The notes under the pieces: model-generated
Told to the model about the DNA's origin: nothing
Databases searched by the model: none
What the model saw: only the letters and a program-made list of their open reading frames with translations
Source: Phytophthora sp. 'mugwort'
Taxonomy: Eukaryota > Oomycota > Peronosporomycetes > Peronosporales > Peronosporaceae
NCBI GenBank assembly: GCA_033558025.1
Contig: JAUCEF010000007.1
Span: 1,674,001 to 1,738,000, forward strand
Length of the DNA: 64,000 bases
Direction: 5' to 3'
Shown: in pieces, positions 10,398-21,214 of the stretch
How the letters are laid out: each line of letters starts with the position of its first letter
Numbering within the stretch: position 1 is the first letter of the stretch
Made by a program: the position numbers and the translations under genes

Positions 10398-11699
10398 TCA
10401 ATACGGAATCGGCAGCTTTACACACTGCTCCACACCGGGGTACTCGGGCAGCTCCAACTTGAACTCTTCCGCCAGCGACCTAAAACTCGGATTGGCTATC
10501 ATGTTAGGTATATGATCCAGTATGTCTTAGCCTATAGTAGCATACTTACTTCGGCACGAAGCGTCCTCCAACGTAGTGAACCTTGTCGGGGCCCGTAAAG
10601 TACTTTGCACAGAACTTCGGAGCCGTCAGTGAGATCAACATTTGCGGTTCCAAGCCGACTCCGTCTTCATTTCCTGCTCGCATAGCACAGAGACCAGAAA
10701 CCTGTCAGCAAAGAGAAAACCACAGGAATGTACGGATACTAAACATGAATCAAAACCGCACCCTTCTCAACGTGCCATCCCGACGGAATGTCGATCGAAA
10801 TGATCGGCGTCTGGCACTTGTGGAGCGTTCCGACGACGTGATCAAACGGCGGACGGATGCTTCCGGCGAAGCTGAACCCGAAAATTCCGTCCAGGATCAA
10901 GTCGTATGCGGCATCCACAGCAGCACTGCATCAGATCCACACAACTGTTAATGCTCTCATACGACTGGATTGAACCAAATTATCCATCGCCTCATCCATA
11001 CGCGTCCTCAATCTGTTCAATGAACGGGATCTTCAGCTGCTCGCACTGCGTCACCAGTCCCTAGAAACCCAAATTCATAGCAACCTATCGCTATCAGCCA
11101 CGCGCTCGCCACTTTACAATCGAAATCGACTACAAACCTGGAAAAGTGGCTTTGCGCTGCGCTTCAGGTACAAGATGCTCGGCGAGTAGCCAAAATGCTG
11201 TCAACGTGCGCAACTCACGCAACCTTTTAGCTTCCCGCGAACCGCACATAACATAATGAAATTGCGTAGCTGCGTACCACCAAGTGACGTGCTGCCACCA
11301 ACGCGTCGCCTCTGATCCGGCCGATCACAACAATTAGTTATCAGTCCACCAAAATCCAAATCATCCAGACTTCTGCACGCACCCGTTATTGCCCGGACCC
11401 GCGACCACCAGCACGCGTTTAAACCCGCTGGTCTTTGCACTGGACCTCGCAGACTTGGCAGCGCTGGGGAACTGCTTACCGACCGCTGCAGCCACGCTGA
11501 GCCCCGCGAGTTCCATCAACTGGTCGATGCTGAAGCCATGCGCACTGCTCGTGAGCTGCTCGTCGAAGCGCTGCGCCTCGCGCTGTCCCAGATACTGTAC
11601 GCACCACCACATTTAGAATACCGTCAGCTGTATCCGCATATGAACGCTGCAGAGAGCTCGGCCATAAGTATTTCTGAGTACGCGAGTCATCTTCATCAT
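10398..11699 (-). CDS. NAXE: NAD(P)H-hydrate epimerase (YjeF N-terminal domain)
   Basis: Repairs damaged NADHX/NADPHX by interconverting R and S epimers so that a partner dehydratase can restore NAD(P)H. Proposed exons on the minus strand: 11699-11682, 11594-11383, 11311-11281, 11197-11138, 11060-11002, 10925-10762, 10673-10550 and 10479-10398, with a TGA at 10400-10398. All joins keep frame and use GT-AG introns of 70-88 bp, giving about 249 residues, a normal length for this family. Landmarks are [52 protein letters not shown] and [12 protein letters not shown], which cover the nucleotide loop and the catalytic Asp region. The first exon (MMKMTR) is inferred; an alternative ATG at 11612 would avoid the first intron. 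No YjeF C-terminal kinase domain is fused. The promoter is shared head to head with the proteasome gene. Confidence 0.88.
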
Positions 11700-11863
11700 G
11701 GTCGTTTCCTACTCAGATAATTAAATGTCCACGCACGAAATCCAATACTATACAAAATTAATGGATTTCATATCTTCCGTGCGATTGGTAGATACTGCTG
11801 TCATTAAATGTGAGGGTATCTATGGAGCTGTAGCTTACAGTACGATCCAGATCTTTCCTCCCC

Positions 11864-11880
11864 CTCATCAGTCAATTAAG
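11864..11880 (+). promoter_or_regulatory. Oomycete Inr-like core promoter
   Basis: CTCATCAGTCAATTAAG resembles the oomycete initiator consensus (GCTCATTYYNCAWTTT) and lies about 33 bases before the proteasome ATG at 11913, a usual distance. It sits in the roughly 210-bp divergent spacer shared with the NAXE gene. Confidence 0.45.
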
Positions 11881-11912
11881 CCAACTACTACTTAGAGCCG
11901 ACAGACCGAAGC

Positions 11913-12913
11913 ATGTTCCGCAACCAGTACGACACGGACGTGACGGTGTGGAGTCCGCAGGGCCACCTGCACCAGATCGACTACGCTATGGAGGCCGTGA
12001 AGCAGGGCAGTACGTGTCTGGGGCTCACGTCGAGCAAGTTCGTGGTGCTCTGCGGCCTCAAGCGCCAGAGTCTGGAGCTGGCCGAGCACCAGAATAAGGT
12101 CTTCAAGATCGACGACCACATGGGCATCGCCATCTCGGGGCTCACGGCCGATGCGCGCACACTCGCGCGATTCATGCGCACGGAGAGTCTCAACCATAAG
12201 TTCGTCTACGGCAGCGCCATCTCCGTCGGACGTCTGGTTTCGGACGTGGCCGACAAGAAACAGGAGTGCACACAGTCCTACATCCGTCGTCCGTATGGCG
12301 TGGGGCTGCTCGTGGCCGGCGTCGACGTACGTTACCTTGAAGGTTTCTTAGGAGGGAGGAAAGAGAGAGAGATCTGATTGAATTTGTTGCTGCTTGGGAT
12401 ACTGTAGAAGAAAGGCGTGCATCTGTACCAGACGTGTCCGTCGGGCAACTACTACGAGTACAAGGGCATCGCCATCGGCGCGCGGTCGCAGTCGGCGCGC
12501 ACGTACTTGGAGAAGCATTTTGAGAGTTTCCCCAACTGTAAGTGGCGGGAAGTTGAGATGGTGGATTGTTACGGTGACGACGCTAACTTTTTGTGTGGCT
12601 TTCTTGGGCAGTGGGCAAGGACGAGTTGATCCATCACGCACTGCAGGGCGTGCGTGGCTGCCTCCAAGGTGACCAAGAGCTGACGGCCAGCAGCATCACG
12701 ATCGCCGTCGTGGGCGTGGACCAACCTTTCAAGATCATCGAGGGCGCTGAGCTGCAGCCTTACGTAAGGACTGAGTATTTTGTTCTTCGGGTTGCTGGTT
12801 GTGGTACAGCTAACGTTTGCTGGACTTGATATTGCTCTTGACTGCAGATTGATGCCGTTGAGGTGTCCGACGTGAAGGAGGACGAGGATGGCGATGCCAA
12901 GATGGAAGAATAA
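11913..12913 (+). CDS. PSMA1: 20S proteasome subunit alpha type 1 (alpha6)
   Basis: A structural subunit of the outer alpha ring of the 20S proteasome, which gates substrate entry. Exons 11913-12326, 12408-12537, 12612-12763 and 12848-12913 join in frame to 253 residues, close to the family length of about 260. The N-terminus [20 protein letters not shown] is the proteasome A signature of the alpha-1 type, followed by [11 protein letters not shown]. Later landmarks are [36 protein letters not shown] and an acidic C-terminal tail ([11 protein letters not shown]) as in other PSMA1 proteins. All introns are GT-AG and short (74-84 bp). It is divergent from NAXE and lies in a block that also holds two deubiquitinase genes. 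Confidence 0.96.
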
Positions 12914-13343
12914 ACGAGAGCTGAAGCAATTTCTTAGCTGCTCAGGCGGCTACGACGAAGATCTCAGTGGAGGTATCGCCATGCTGTTGATGATGTGTAA
13001 CCAGGTGGGTGCTTGCTGTGCCTCAGTGCATCTCCTACTTAGCTCTCTTAACAGCGAGGAAGGACCGCAGTATTTGCTGCGCAGAAGTAATTTCCTGCAG
13101 AGAGAAACACGCAACCAGTTTGAAAGACCAATTGACGATCCCGGTTGGCAATCTGCTGGTGGCACAGTTTCTGCCTGTGCACTGCGTGGCTTGTTTTCCT
13201 CATTACACTCACGAGCTGACGTTGTTGCGGTGTGTAATCTGTGGTGGGAGACCGAATATTTATAGAGGCTTTTGCAGGAGGTCCGACCCTCTTTCTGGTG
13301 TTTAATCTGGACATTTGCTCTGAGCAGGCATAGGGACTGCGAG
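12914..13343. other. Intergenic spacer with no recognised gene
   Basis: About 430 bp between the proteasome stop and the ATG of the ankyrin gene. Open frames on both strands overlap one another and look like chance. It presumably holds the 3' UTR of one gene and the 5' region of the next. An upstream non-coding or coding exon of the ankyrin gene cannot be excluded. Confidence 0.4.
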
Positions 13344-14124
13344 ATGGAAGCAAAGGCAGGCACGGACGAACGCTTCTACACGCCTCGTAGCTCTGCCCGA
13401 CGAGGCTATTCCAGCGCAAGTTCTGAAGACGAGCGCTTCGTGTCCCCACGAGAGAGCGCTCGCTCCGTCTCATCCGATGACAACGAGTACATTACACCTC
13501 GAGAGATCGCGCCTATAGTTGCCCATGCGCCCCGGACTGGGAGTGTGAATACACAGCATACAGCAGTGATGTCACCCGCCGTAGCATACAAGGATGCAGC
13601 ATTCCGCGCCAGCAGTAAACGATCGCCGGTAGCCGAGTCAACATACGACTCGTTCGACTATAAGCAGCACCGCAATGGCAGTCGATCGGAAGTGCGTGGC
13701 GCCGCGCCTCCTGCAGACGACTACGACTTGTTTTCAGCTGCGCGTCACAACCGGTACGACTCCGTCGTGTATATGCTAGACCAGGGCGTGCCTGTGAACT
13801 CCAAAGACGCGTTCGGCAACACTTTGCTGTCCATCGCGTGCCAGAACGGGCTCAAGCGCATCGCCAAGCTCGCACTGCGTCGAGGTGCCAATATCAATAG
13901 CCAGAATGTGAGTATTAATCGCTTGTTGGGATGACTTGCCCCCCCTCACTTCGCTCTGATTACTGCAGAATCGAGGGAATACGGCGCTGCACTTTTGCTT
14001 CGCTTACGGCTACGGCGACTCGCTAGGGGCCTACCTTATCTCGAAAGGCGCCGACACGGCCATAGAGAACGATGACGGCATGGTCTGCTACTACGGCGTC
14101 GCTCAGACCTCCGCCCGCAAGTAA
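13344..14124 (+). CDS. Ankyrin-repeat protein with Ser/Thr-Pro-Arg motif array
   Basis: Exons 13344-13907 and 13969-14124 (GT-AG intron of 61 bp, phase 0) give 239 residues. The C-terminal half carries about three ankyrin repeats, seen as DLFSAARHNRYDSVVYMLDQ, GNTLLSIACQNGLKRIAKLA and GNTALHFCFAYGYGDSLGAY, with loops DAFGNT and NSQNNRGNT. They predict a protein-binding surface. The N-terminal 150 residues are low-complexity and Ser/Arg rich and contain a short motif three times: ERFYTPRSSAR, ERFVSPRESAR and NEYITPREIAP. No membrane segment or signal peptide is visible. The start is the first ATG in the coding frame close to the motif array; an upstream frame extends to 13272. Partner and process are unknown. 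Confidence 0.8.
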
Positions 14125-14451
14125 CCAATAGTTAACTACTTAACCACTGATAATTCTAACTGTTACAAGTTGAAGTTGTCCGTCCAAATTATCGCAACAT
14201 AAGCCTAAAGTTGCGTGAACTTCGTCAAGGTACTAAAGCGCTCAAAGACCTGGAAAGAAGACGACCGCGGACATGGTGTGCGAGCGGCCTCTCGCTTCTC
14301 ATAGCGAGCGCCCGGACGACCCGATGGACGGCCGAAGTCGCGCAGTAAGCGAAGATTCCGACCTTGAAGAAGGTGCGCACTAGCTTCCCCCTCGCCCTCC
14401 TTCGGCAGCGTTATCGTAGCTGCTCGCCCCTTCTTGCAATTAAAGTAAAAA
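14125..14451. other. Short spacer, no gene seen
   Basis: 327 bp between the ankyrin stop and the OTU start codon. A minus-strand frame overlapping the OTU first exon is a shadow. No clear Inr core was recognised. Confidence 0.4.
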
Positions 14452-16340
14452 ATGTATTTTATGGTAGAAATGATGCGCGTCAATGTGCTCGAGTTGGAGT
14501 GGAGGCGCCAGATGCACGTGGGAGATCGGGTGGACGCCCAGAATGTCTTCGGCAATTGGTGTCCGGCCAGGATCCTGCAGATCGCGGACGGGGAAGTGTT
14601 GCTTCAGTTTCTTAACATGCACGAGTCGTGGCACCAATGGCTTCAAATGGACTCGGGTCGGTTGACACAGTCGGGTTCCAAGGTACAATATACGGAAAGG
14701 GAGGTGTTGTTTATTGGCAGTTTGGAGGTTAAAGTTTGGTGTGTGTGTTGTTTGTGGACAGGCAACCAATGACAGTGTGCCGATTCGACAGGCTCAGCAG
14801 ATCGAAGTGCGTCCTGGTGGAGGCAACAGCAGCTTGTGGAAGGAGGCGATCGCAGTGAGAGCTGCAGGTGGATCGGTATTGGTGCGGTACGCTGGACGCG
14901 ACCAGAAATTCGACGAGTGGATTCAGTTCACGCCGGCGAAGGTGGCGCCGGCTGGAGAGCACTTGCAGCTTCGGGGACGTGGTAGTTTGCTGGAGCAGAG
15001 AAAGATGGCGGTGGATGCGCCGAACGTACCGCATCGCCGCGTTATTCAAGCGCAGAATCCGAGATTTACGCACTACCGCGACTCGCTGCAGGTAACGTTG
15101 GGGTTGTTAGTTTATGATATCGAAGGAGATGGCAACTGTCTTTTCCGCTCGGTGAGTCACCAAGTGTATGGTGATGACAGTCACCATGCGCTAGTACGTG
15201 CGGCTTGTATGGACTATATGGAGAGCGAGAAAGAGTACTTCGAGCCGTACGTGGTGGGCGACATGGCAGCTTTCATGCGGTACTTGCGCTACAAGAGGCG
15301 TGATGGTGTTTGGGGAGACGACCCAGAGCTGCAGGCCTTGTGCGAGCTGTACGACCGTCCTGCTGAAGTGTTTGCCTATGATCCGCAACAAGGTTTCCGA
15401 AAGCTTCGTTGCTTTCATGAAAACAGTGCTCTGTTGCGCAGTAGACCTCCCATCCGGTGCGTGTTCGTATCAGTAGACAAGAGATTGCCTTTTGTTGATC
15501 TTTTAACGCTTTGTTTGTACTTCTAAAATTGGTGTAGATTAAGCTACTACGGAGGAGGTCACTACGACTCTCTTGTAAATCCCAATCATCAAGCAAATCT
15601 GATTCGCGAGACCCCGGGGCAATGGGAACAGCGGCATATTGGATACTCCCACCGGATCAACTCGCGTGAAACGCGTAACGACGTCTCAAATTTGGAGCAA
15701 GTGCAGGCCCCGTCAGACCGCGAACGCATAGAAGTGGGGCAGCTGGAACAAGTTCTCATGGTACAGTATCTGCAGTGTTGGTCATGGGATGAAGGTGTTT
15801 GGAAGCTAATTCAGTTCTTTTGTTCACCTTTCGATACACAAGCAATCGCGGAACGAGTTTGACAATATGGACAGAAGCTTAGAAGAGACGCTAAAGCTGT
15901 CGCTCGCAGAGCATGGAGGAGAGGCGGCACCTGCGCATTACCGTGAGCGCGAAGAAATTGAAGAAGCCACTCGAGCAAGTGAAATGGCTGTTATTCAAGC
16001 TGAGCTGCTGGCCAAGGCAAAGGCTGAGTCAGAGGAAGAACAGATGAAGTCTGCAATTCAAGCGTCTTTAGGTGGTCACGCCCCGGCAACTGACGGTGAT
16101 TTCGACGCACAAATGTCTGCAGCAATTCAGGCGTCTTTAGTAGGAGATGCTGGGTCAACCGTTTTAGTAACAAGTGGAGCCGACGACTACGATGAACAAT
16201 TGCGACGGGCAATGGAGCTGTCTGCTCAAGAATATGCGCCGCCGCTGCAAGAGTTCGGTCTATACGAGGACGAGTCGACCAACACAGACGAAATGAATGA
16301 ACTCCAGCGTGCAATTCAAGCCTCACTGGATCGCTCTTAG
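14452..16340 (+). CDS. OTU-family deubiquitinase with Tudor/chromo-like barrels and UIM array
   Basis: Predicted cysteine protease that removes ubiquitin. Exons 14452-14682, 14762-15456, 15538-15760 and 15843-16340 join in frame to 548 residues. Two barrel-like repeats come first: VGDRVDAQNVFGNWCPARIL to WHQWLQM, and a second copy around VLVRYAGRDQKFDEWIQF; they resemble Tudor-knot or chromo-barrel folds. The OTU domain follows with the catalytic Cys in EGDGNCLFRSVSHQVYGD and the His in SYYGGGHYDSL. The C-terminal 160 residues hold ubiquitin-interacting-motif-like helices: LEETLKLSLAEH, QMKSAIQASLGG, QMSAAIQASLVG, QLRRAMELSAQE and ELQRAIQASLDR. Several in-frame ATGs lie near 14452-14473, so the exact start is open. 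Which ubiquitin linkage it prefers cannot be read from sequence. Its 3' end faces the dipeptidyl peptidase gene, 200 bp away. Confidence 0.9.
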
Positions 16341-16540
16341 TAACAGACAGCAAACGTGCAAGTTTGGACTTATCCCACAAGCAAGGTAACATCGCGCAGA
16401 GTGCTCGGAATCTAGAATTGATTCAATACAACGCATCGCACCACTCACCACCACAGTCGACACGAACAACGTAATTTCCAGTTTTTATCTGGTTTCTTGC
16501 TTTCAAGAACTCAGCTCTGATAATGAGTTCGATATTCTCA

Positions 16541-19036
16541 TCACAGATTGGCTTCGACATACTCGGAGATACGCTGCTCCATGTAAATTCGGTCTTCTAG
16601 GTGGCGCGGCGAGTGACGTTCCCCGGGGAAGAGCAGCAGATCATAATGCTTCCGTGCATTAATCAGCGCAGTGATAAGTCGAGCTGTGTGGCGGAAATGC
16701 ACGTTCTCATCGATCAGACCGTGGATAAGCAGTAGCTTCTGTCCCTCCTGCATGTTGCCAACGGCCTCCATGACACTGCCTTCTCGGTAACCCGTCGGGT
16801 TCAGCTGAGGCGTAGACATGTAGCGCTCCGTGTAGCACGTATCATAGCCGTCCCAGCTCGTGACAGGCGCACCAGCGATGGCGAGCTTAAAAGTCTCGGG
16901 CGCCTTCATGAGACTAATTGCAGACATGTACCCCCCATAACTCCAGCCGTAAATTCCCACGCGTCCCTCGATCGTGATACCTTCATCCACAAGTTTGCGG
17001 ACGCCGTCCTCTTGGTCTCGAATTTCTACAGTGCCCATGCAGTGCTTGATCGCGCCCTCAAAAGCCGATCCGCGACGAAAGCTGCCACGATTATCAACCT
17101 TTAGCACAGCATAACCCATATCACGGAACCGCTGCGCTCGCATATCAACTGTCATTGCCCACATCCGCGAGACACGTTGCACATGAGGTCCACCGTATAC
17201 ACTCACCATTGTGGGGTACGGTCCATGGCCATAAATCTTCGGATCGGGGAGGTACACTGCTCCGTACAGTATATCCTTACCATCACGCGTCGGGAAGGAA
17301 ATAATCTTCGGCACGCACAGCTTGCTCTGAGCCTGAAGAATCGCCACACGTAGGTCTTCTTGCTCAGTAGTCAGCGAGTATGCCGAATTCTGGATCTCCT
17401 GAAAGATTGCAGCAAGCTCCGCAGACGCTGGGGCTGGTGCATCTGCTGCTGAACTTGGATCGGCAAGTTCAACCGGCTTCACAGCCGCAATCTTGGCCTC
17501 CGGAGGAAGTGTGCACACAAGTGCACGCGGCGGTGTCGTCGTGTTGCTATACACATCGACAAACATGCAGCAACTGCTGTCCATGACGATGCTGTGCATG
17601 CCTTGAGCACCAGTGAGTCTCGTAGGAGGAAGGGGAGGGTCACCAGTTGGAAAGAGCGACGTCACGTACAAATGACGCTCCAGTGGTGAATCCGCAGTGC
17701 CACAGAAGTAGACACGACCCTGCGCCAAGTCGATACCCTCCACTGATTCCACACTCCACTTGCCGCCGGTCACAGCACCAAGAAGTCGCGTTCCTGGTGC
17801 TCCAGCCGTATATTCATACAGATACAAGTGCATGAAGCCGCATCTCTCCGATCCCCACAAGAATCGGAACGTGTTCTTGCTCTCCGCTTCAATGTTACGG
17901 AAGAGGTAGCTAGCATTCAGCCACACCGCGTTCGTCTCGTGGATCAGCGTCGTCGCACGTCCCGTGAACGTATCAAACCGCAGGAACATGACCTCCGTCT
18001 GTAGTCGATTGAGTCGCTGCACTCCAAGCGACTGGTCCGGCAACCAGTTTACCCTCGAGATGTAAAAATCCGAGTCTTGATTCACCGCTGCAAAGTCCAT
18101 CCAAACGGGCGTGGGGATCTCACGATGGTGTTCATGGTAGTGCAGTCCGCTACGTTCGAGCTCTGCGTGCGGCAGCGTAATGACCCCCAGTCGTCTCTTC
18201 GGGTTGGCTGCGCCGGCGAAAGGATAGCGATGGTCCTCCTGCGCCTCGTCCCCCGTGGGCTCGGCACTGCCCGAGTGCATGATCCTGAATTTGGGGATGT
18301 GGCTCTCGTCAATCTCCTCGAAGGCCAGTCTCGAACTATCGGGCGACCACCAGAAGCCCCGGAAACGACTGAGCTCCTCTTGGGTGAGGAAGCAGGCAAG
18401 TCCATTAGATTTGCCGTCGACGCCCCTGGCTCCCTGTGTCACCTGCACGGCCTGCTGTCGGCCCTCGGTCACGTGACTGGGGATCACATAGAGTTCCTTG
18501 TCCTGCACAAAGGCGACCCAGCGTCCATCGGGCGAGAACTGCGGGTCGATGGCGCCACCTGCGGCCCCTGTTGAGTTCCTGTCGAAGAGCAACTTAAGAT
18601 CCGCTCCGGGCTCTTCCTGGACGTAAATATCACCTTGCAGGGGGTACAACAGGCGCTGTGAGTGCGGCGACGGGCTCCAGGCGTACGAAGTGATGCCCAC
18701 CCCCATCTGGCGCTGACGTTCGCGGCGCAGCTTCTCCTCGAGGCTTAAATTGCCCTCTGTGTTGCCCTGGTTGGGCGGGGCCGCCAACAGCGACACACGG
18801 CGAGAGACCACGTCCAGCGCGTACAGTTGGCGCGAGAGCCCGCTCTGCGCCCCCGGCGCGTGCAGGAAGGCCACGATGCGGCCGTCCGGGCTGAAGCTCA
18901 CGTTGGCAGGCGTGCTGAGCCCCGGCGCGGGCATCTTGGCCACGTCCTCGAGCGCGATGAGCTCGCGCACGGCCATCACGAAGTCAGATAGAAGCTGGAT
19001 GCGGCCTTGAAGGCGGATTTGGATATGATGCGCCAA
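16541..19036 (-). CDS. Dipeptidyl peptidase, family S9B (DPP8/9-like)
   Basis: A single-exon gene of 831 codons encoding a prolyl-type serine exopeptidase that trims N-terminal X-Pro dipeptides. The N-terminal two thirds form the DPPIV-type beta-propeller, with repeats such as VSFSPDGRIVAFL and QFSPDGRWVAFVQ. The substrate-anchoring block reads RFRGFWWSPDSSRLAFEEID, with the paired Glu typical of dipeptidyl peptidases. The alpha/beta-hydrolase end has the nucleophile in GWSYGGYMS (Ser about 699), Asp in GLIDENVHF (about 776) and His in PGERHSPR (about 808). Similarity of DNRGSFRRGSAFEGAIKHCM and IAGAPVTSWDGYDTCYTERY to DPP8/9 favours that branch. No signal peptide or transmembrane anchor is seen, so a cytosolic location is likely. 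A second ATG at residue 21 (MAVRELIALEDV) is an equally good start. Confidence 0.92.
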   Translation of the reverse strand: MAHHIQIRLQGRIQLLSDFVMAVRELIALEDVAKMPAPGLSTPANVSFSPDGRIVAFLHAPGAQSGLSRQLYALDVVSRRVSLLAAPPNQGNTEGNLSLEEKLRRERQRQMGVGITSYAWSPSPHSQRLLYPLQGDIYVQEEPGADLKLLFDRNSTGAAGGAIDPQFSPDGRWVAFVQDKELYVIPSHVTEGRQQAVQVTQGARGVDGKSNGLACFLTQEELSRFRGFWWSPDSSRLAFEEIDESHIPKFRIMHSGSAEPTGDEAQEDHRYPFAGAANPKRRLGVITLPHAELERSGLHYHEHHREIPTPVWMDFAAVNQDSDFYISRVNWLPDQSLGVQRLNRLQTEVMFLRFDTFTGRATTLIHETNAVWLNASYLFRNIEAESKNTFRFLWGSERCGFMHLYLYEYTAGAPGTRLLGAVTGGKWSVESVEGIDLAQGRVYFCGTADSPLERHLYVTSLFPTGDPPLPPTRLTGAQGMHSIVMDSSCCMFVDVYSNTTTPPRALVCTLPPEAKIAAVKPVELADPSSAADAPAPASAELAAIFQEIQNSAYSLTTEQEDLRVAILQAQSKLCVPKIISFPTRDGKDILYGAVYLPDPKIYGHGPYPTMVSVYGGPHVQRVSRMWAMTVDMRAQRFRDMGYAVLKVDNRGSFRRGSAFEGAIKHCMGTVEIRDQEDGVRKLVDEGITIEGRVGIYGWSYGGYMSAISLMKAPETFKLAIAGAPVTSWDGYDTCYTERYMSTPQLNPTGYREGSVMEAVGNMQEGQKLLLIHGLIDENVHFRHTARLITALINARKHYDLLLFPGERHSPRHLEDRIYMEQRISEYVEANL

Positions 19037-19260
19037 CAGGAGGGAAGGATTGCATAGGGGGGGGGGTATAGTGAAAAAGAGAGAAGGGTTGAATCTATGC
19101 TACACACAAACGTGCGTTCGGTGATGCTACCTATTATATTTGATGAACCAGAACAAGCAAGTGACAGCTGAATGAAAATAAGCTCTGTTTAGGTCAATAA
19201 AACTTATTACCCTGCGGAAGTCGCACTGTGAGAGCGTTGGTATTAGAATACCATTCGGCT

Positions 19261-20920
19261 TCAACCTGTGCCGCCATCGAATTGTGCCAGAATGGCATCA
19301 AGTTCACCGGTAAAGGCCTGGAATGGTTAAAAAAATTTACACGCGATTAGAAGAAAAAAAGACAAAAGTGACTACTCCCCCCCCCATCACAGTTGTAAAA
19401 GCCAAATTGTTTTTTTTTTTTTTACCTGGACATCAGCGATATTCATGTCTGAATGAAAACCCCGTAAGTCCCACCATAGATAGTTAAAGGAAAAGCACAA
19501 GACTGACAGCCTACCTAGTTCGATGTGGGCCCCCTGAAGTTCATACAGCAAGGCATCCTGCCGCTGCTTCACGTCGAGGTGGAAGAGTTCAGTGCGTAGT
19601 CGAGAGAGGGCCACGCCTTCAGAGTCACCGCCATTGTGCAGCGCTTGTTCGACGCGAGTGGCTTCCGACTCGTCGAGTTTAGTCTTGACCCAACCACACT
19701 CACGTTGGTACATGTCCGCTTCTTTTCGAAGTTCGTCAACTTGTGCTTCTCGATCTCGTTGCTGCTGCTGTATCTTGAGCTACAGACGTATTGTTTAGTG
19801 TGTCAGCTACCGCAGCTGAAAGGAACGTACAGAAATACTTACAGCGAACTGTGCTTTAAACGTGTCATCATTTGTTGCGCGGTCTCGTGACGGCTCCGGT
19901 TGGAGCTCTTGTTCCGCTTGCTGAATAATATTGCATATTACCAAACAATGAGCCGAAAAAGAAAAGAAAACAAAATATCCCGAACAGGTCCGACAATATG
20001 TACCAACTTGCTCCAGGCCTCTTGCGTTACTTGCTCATGGATCTTTTTCCACGCTCGCAAGTCTTCGATGGCTTTGCTCATCTGCATAACGAATATAGTT
20101 GTGATGATATGTAAGCGCGCATCCTAATTGTCGTCGAATAGTGTAGGCCAATCGTACCTCTTCCAGTGTATTATCAGCAGTTGAGCCCTCGAGATCGAGC
20201 GCCTCCACCGCGCTCTCAAGGTCTCTATCGTCGTCATCGTCGTAAAGCGTTCTGCCGCCTGTTGCTCGCCAATTACTGTCATGCTTCGCATAAAACTCAC
20301 TTTCAGGGGAATCTTGGCTATCAGACTTTGAAAGTTTCAACTCGACGCCGTCTCTGCTTCTTGGTTCCGAGTTGTTTTGATTTTGTTCCCTTCCGTCGTC
20401 GTCGTCTCCGGACGTTGGCCAGCAGCTTACACACGTCCGGTTCTCTTCCAGCGAATTACTAACTTGTGCACTGATAGGACTGATAAGCCGTGGCACTTGT
20501 CGAGGATGCCGTCGATTTTGCGATGGAAACAGCTTTCGCTTCAGTGAAGCAAATTTACTGGTCGTTCCAGGTACAGCTCCACTAGTAACTTGGAAATTGG
20601 TAGGCTGCTTCCAGAAAGCGGCATCCTCAGCCCGATTATCGTGTTCATTTAATCCGCCATTCGCATTCTCCGCACGAGATCGAAACAGCATCTGCCAATA
20701 AAAATGTGCCAATAAAATTGGTTAAAAAGTGGCCGAAACCTATCGCACCAAGGTTCATCACACTCACCCGAATCAACCTTCTCCCTTGCCGTGTCGGCTG
20801 CGATTCCGGTACATGCGGGTCCGGTGGTCCCTGGTTCATGTTGCCCCCAGCTCTGAGGTCCACCTCTATCGACGCACGCACCACCAGTTCAAACCCATCG
20901 TCCAGACAGAAAACGCACAT
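19261..20920 (-). CDS. Uncharacterised coiled-coil protein
   Basis: Seven exons can be joined in frame on the minus strand: 20920 (or 20839) to 20768, 20691-20158, 20081-20004, 19920-19843, 19779-19515, 19448-19426 and 19317-19261. All have GT-AG borders and the model gives about 395 residues. The N-terminal half is polar, Ser/Asp rich and probably disordered, with acidic tracts such as SGDDDDGREQ and YDDDDDRDLESAVEALDLEG. From the short exon MSKAIEDLRAWKKIHEQVTQ onward it becomes helical with heptads, for example LKIQQQQRDREAQVDELRKE, and ends AFTGELDAILAQFDGGTG. I do not recognise the family. A scaffold or adaptor role would be a guess. It is divergent from the EGF-protein gene, with about 300 bp between starts. 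Confidence 0.75.
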
Positions 20921-21214
20921 GGTATTTATTATTATCCGTGACCTCCAATGTCTAATTCCAGCGTCGCCTTCAACCGTCGAGCGATCCCAAACCGGATGTG
21001 CGCACCAGGGGACGCGGCTTTTACCCGTTCGCGCAAAAGATCGCGGTCTCACCCGTCGCGAACGGCTCTTCAGCGCTCAACCTTGCAAGATCGCGTGGCG
21101 CGGCCGACGTTGGGGCGCTTGGCATTTGGCAAACCACAGCGTGGGACGCAGCAAACCGTCCGTCCACGTAGGAAGGTCTCAAGGGCGCGAAGGAGATCCA
21201 ACAACTGAGCGACG

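Noticed and set aside
11583..11612. ATG at 11612 as the NAXE start
   Set aside because: Possible, but the start at 11699 with an 87-bp intron gives [11 protein letters not shown], the N-terminal form I expect for oomycete NAXE, and a more usual gene start. Kept as an alternative in the entry.
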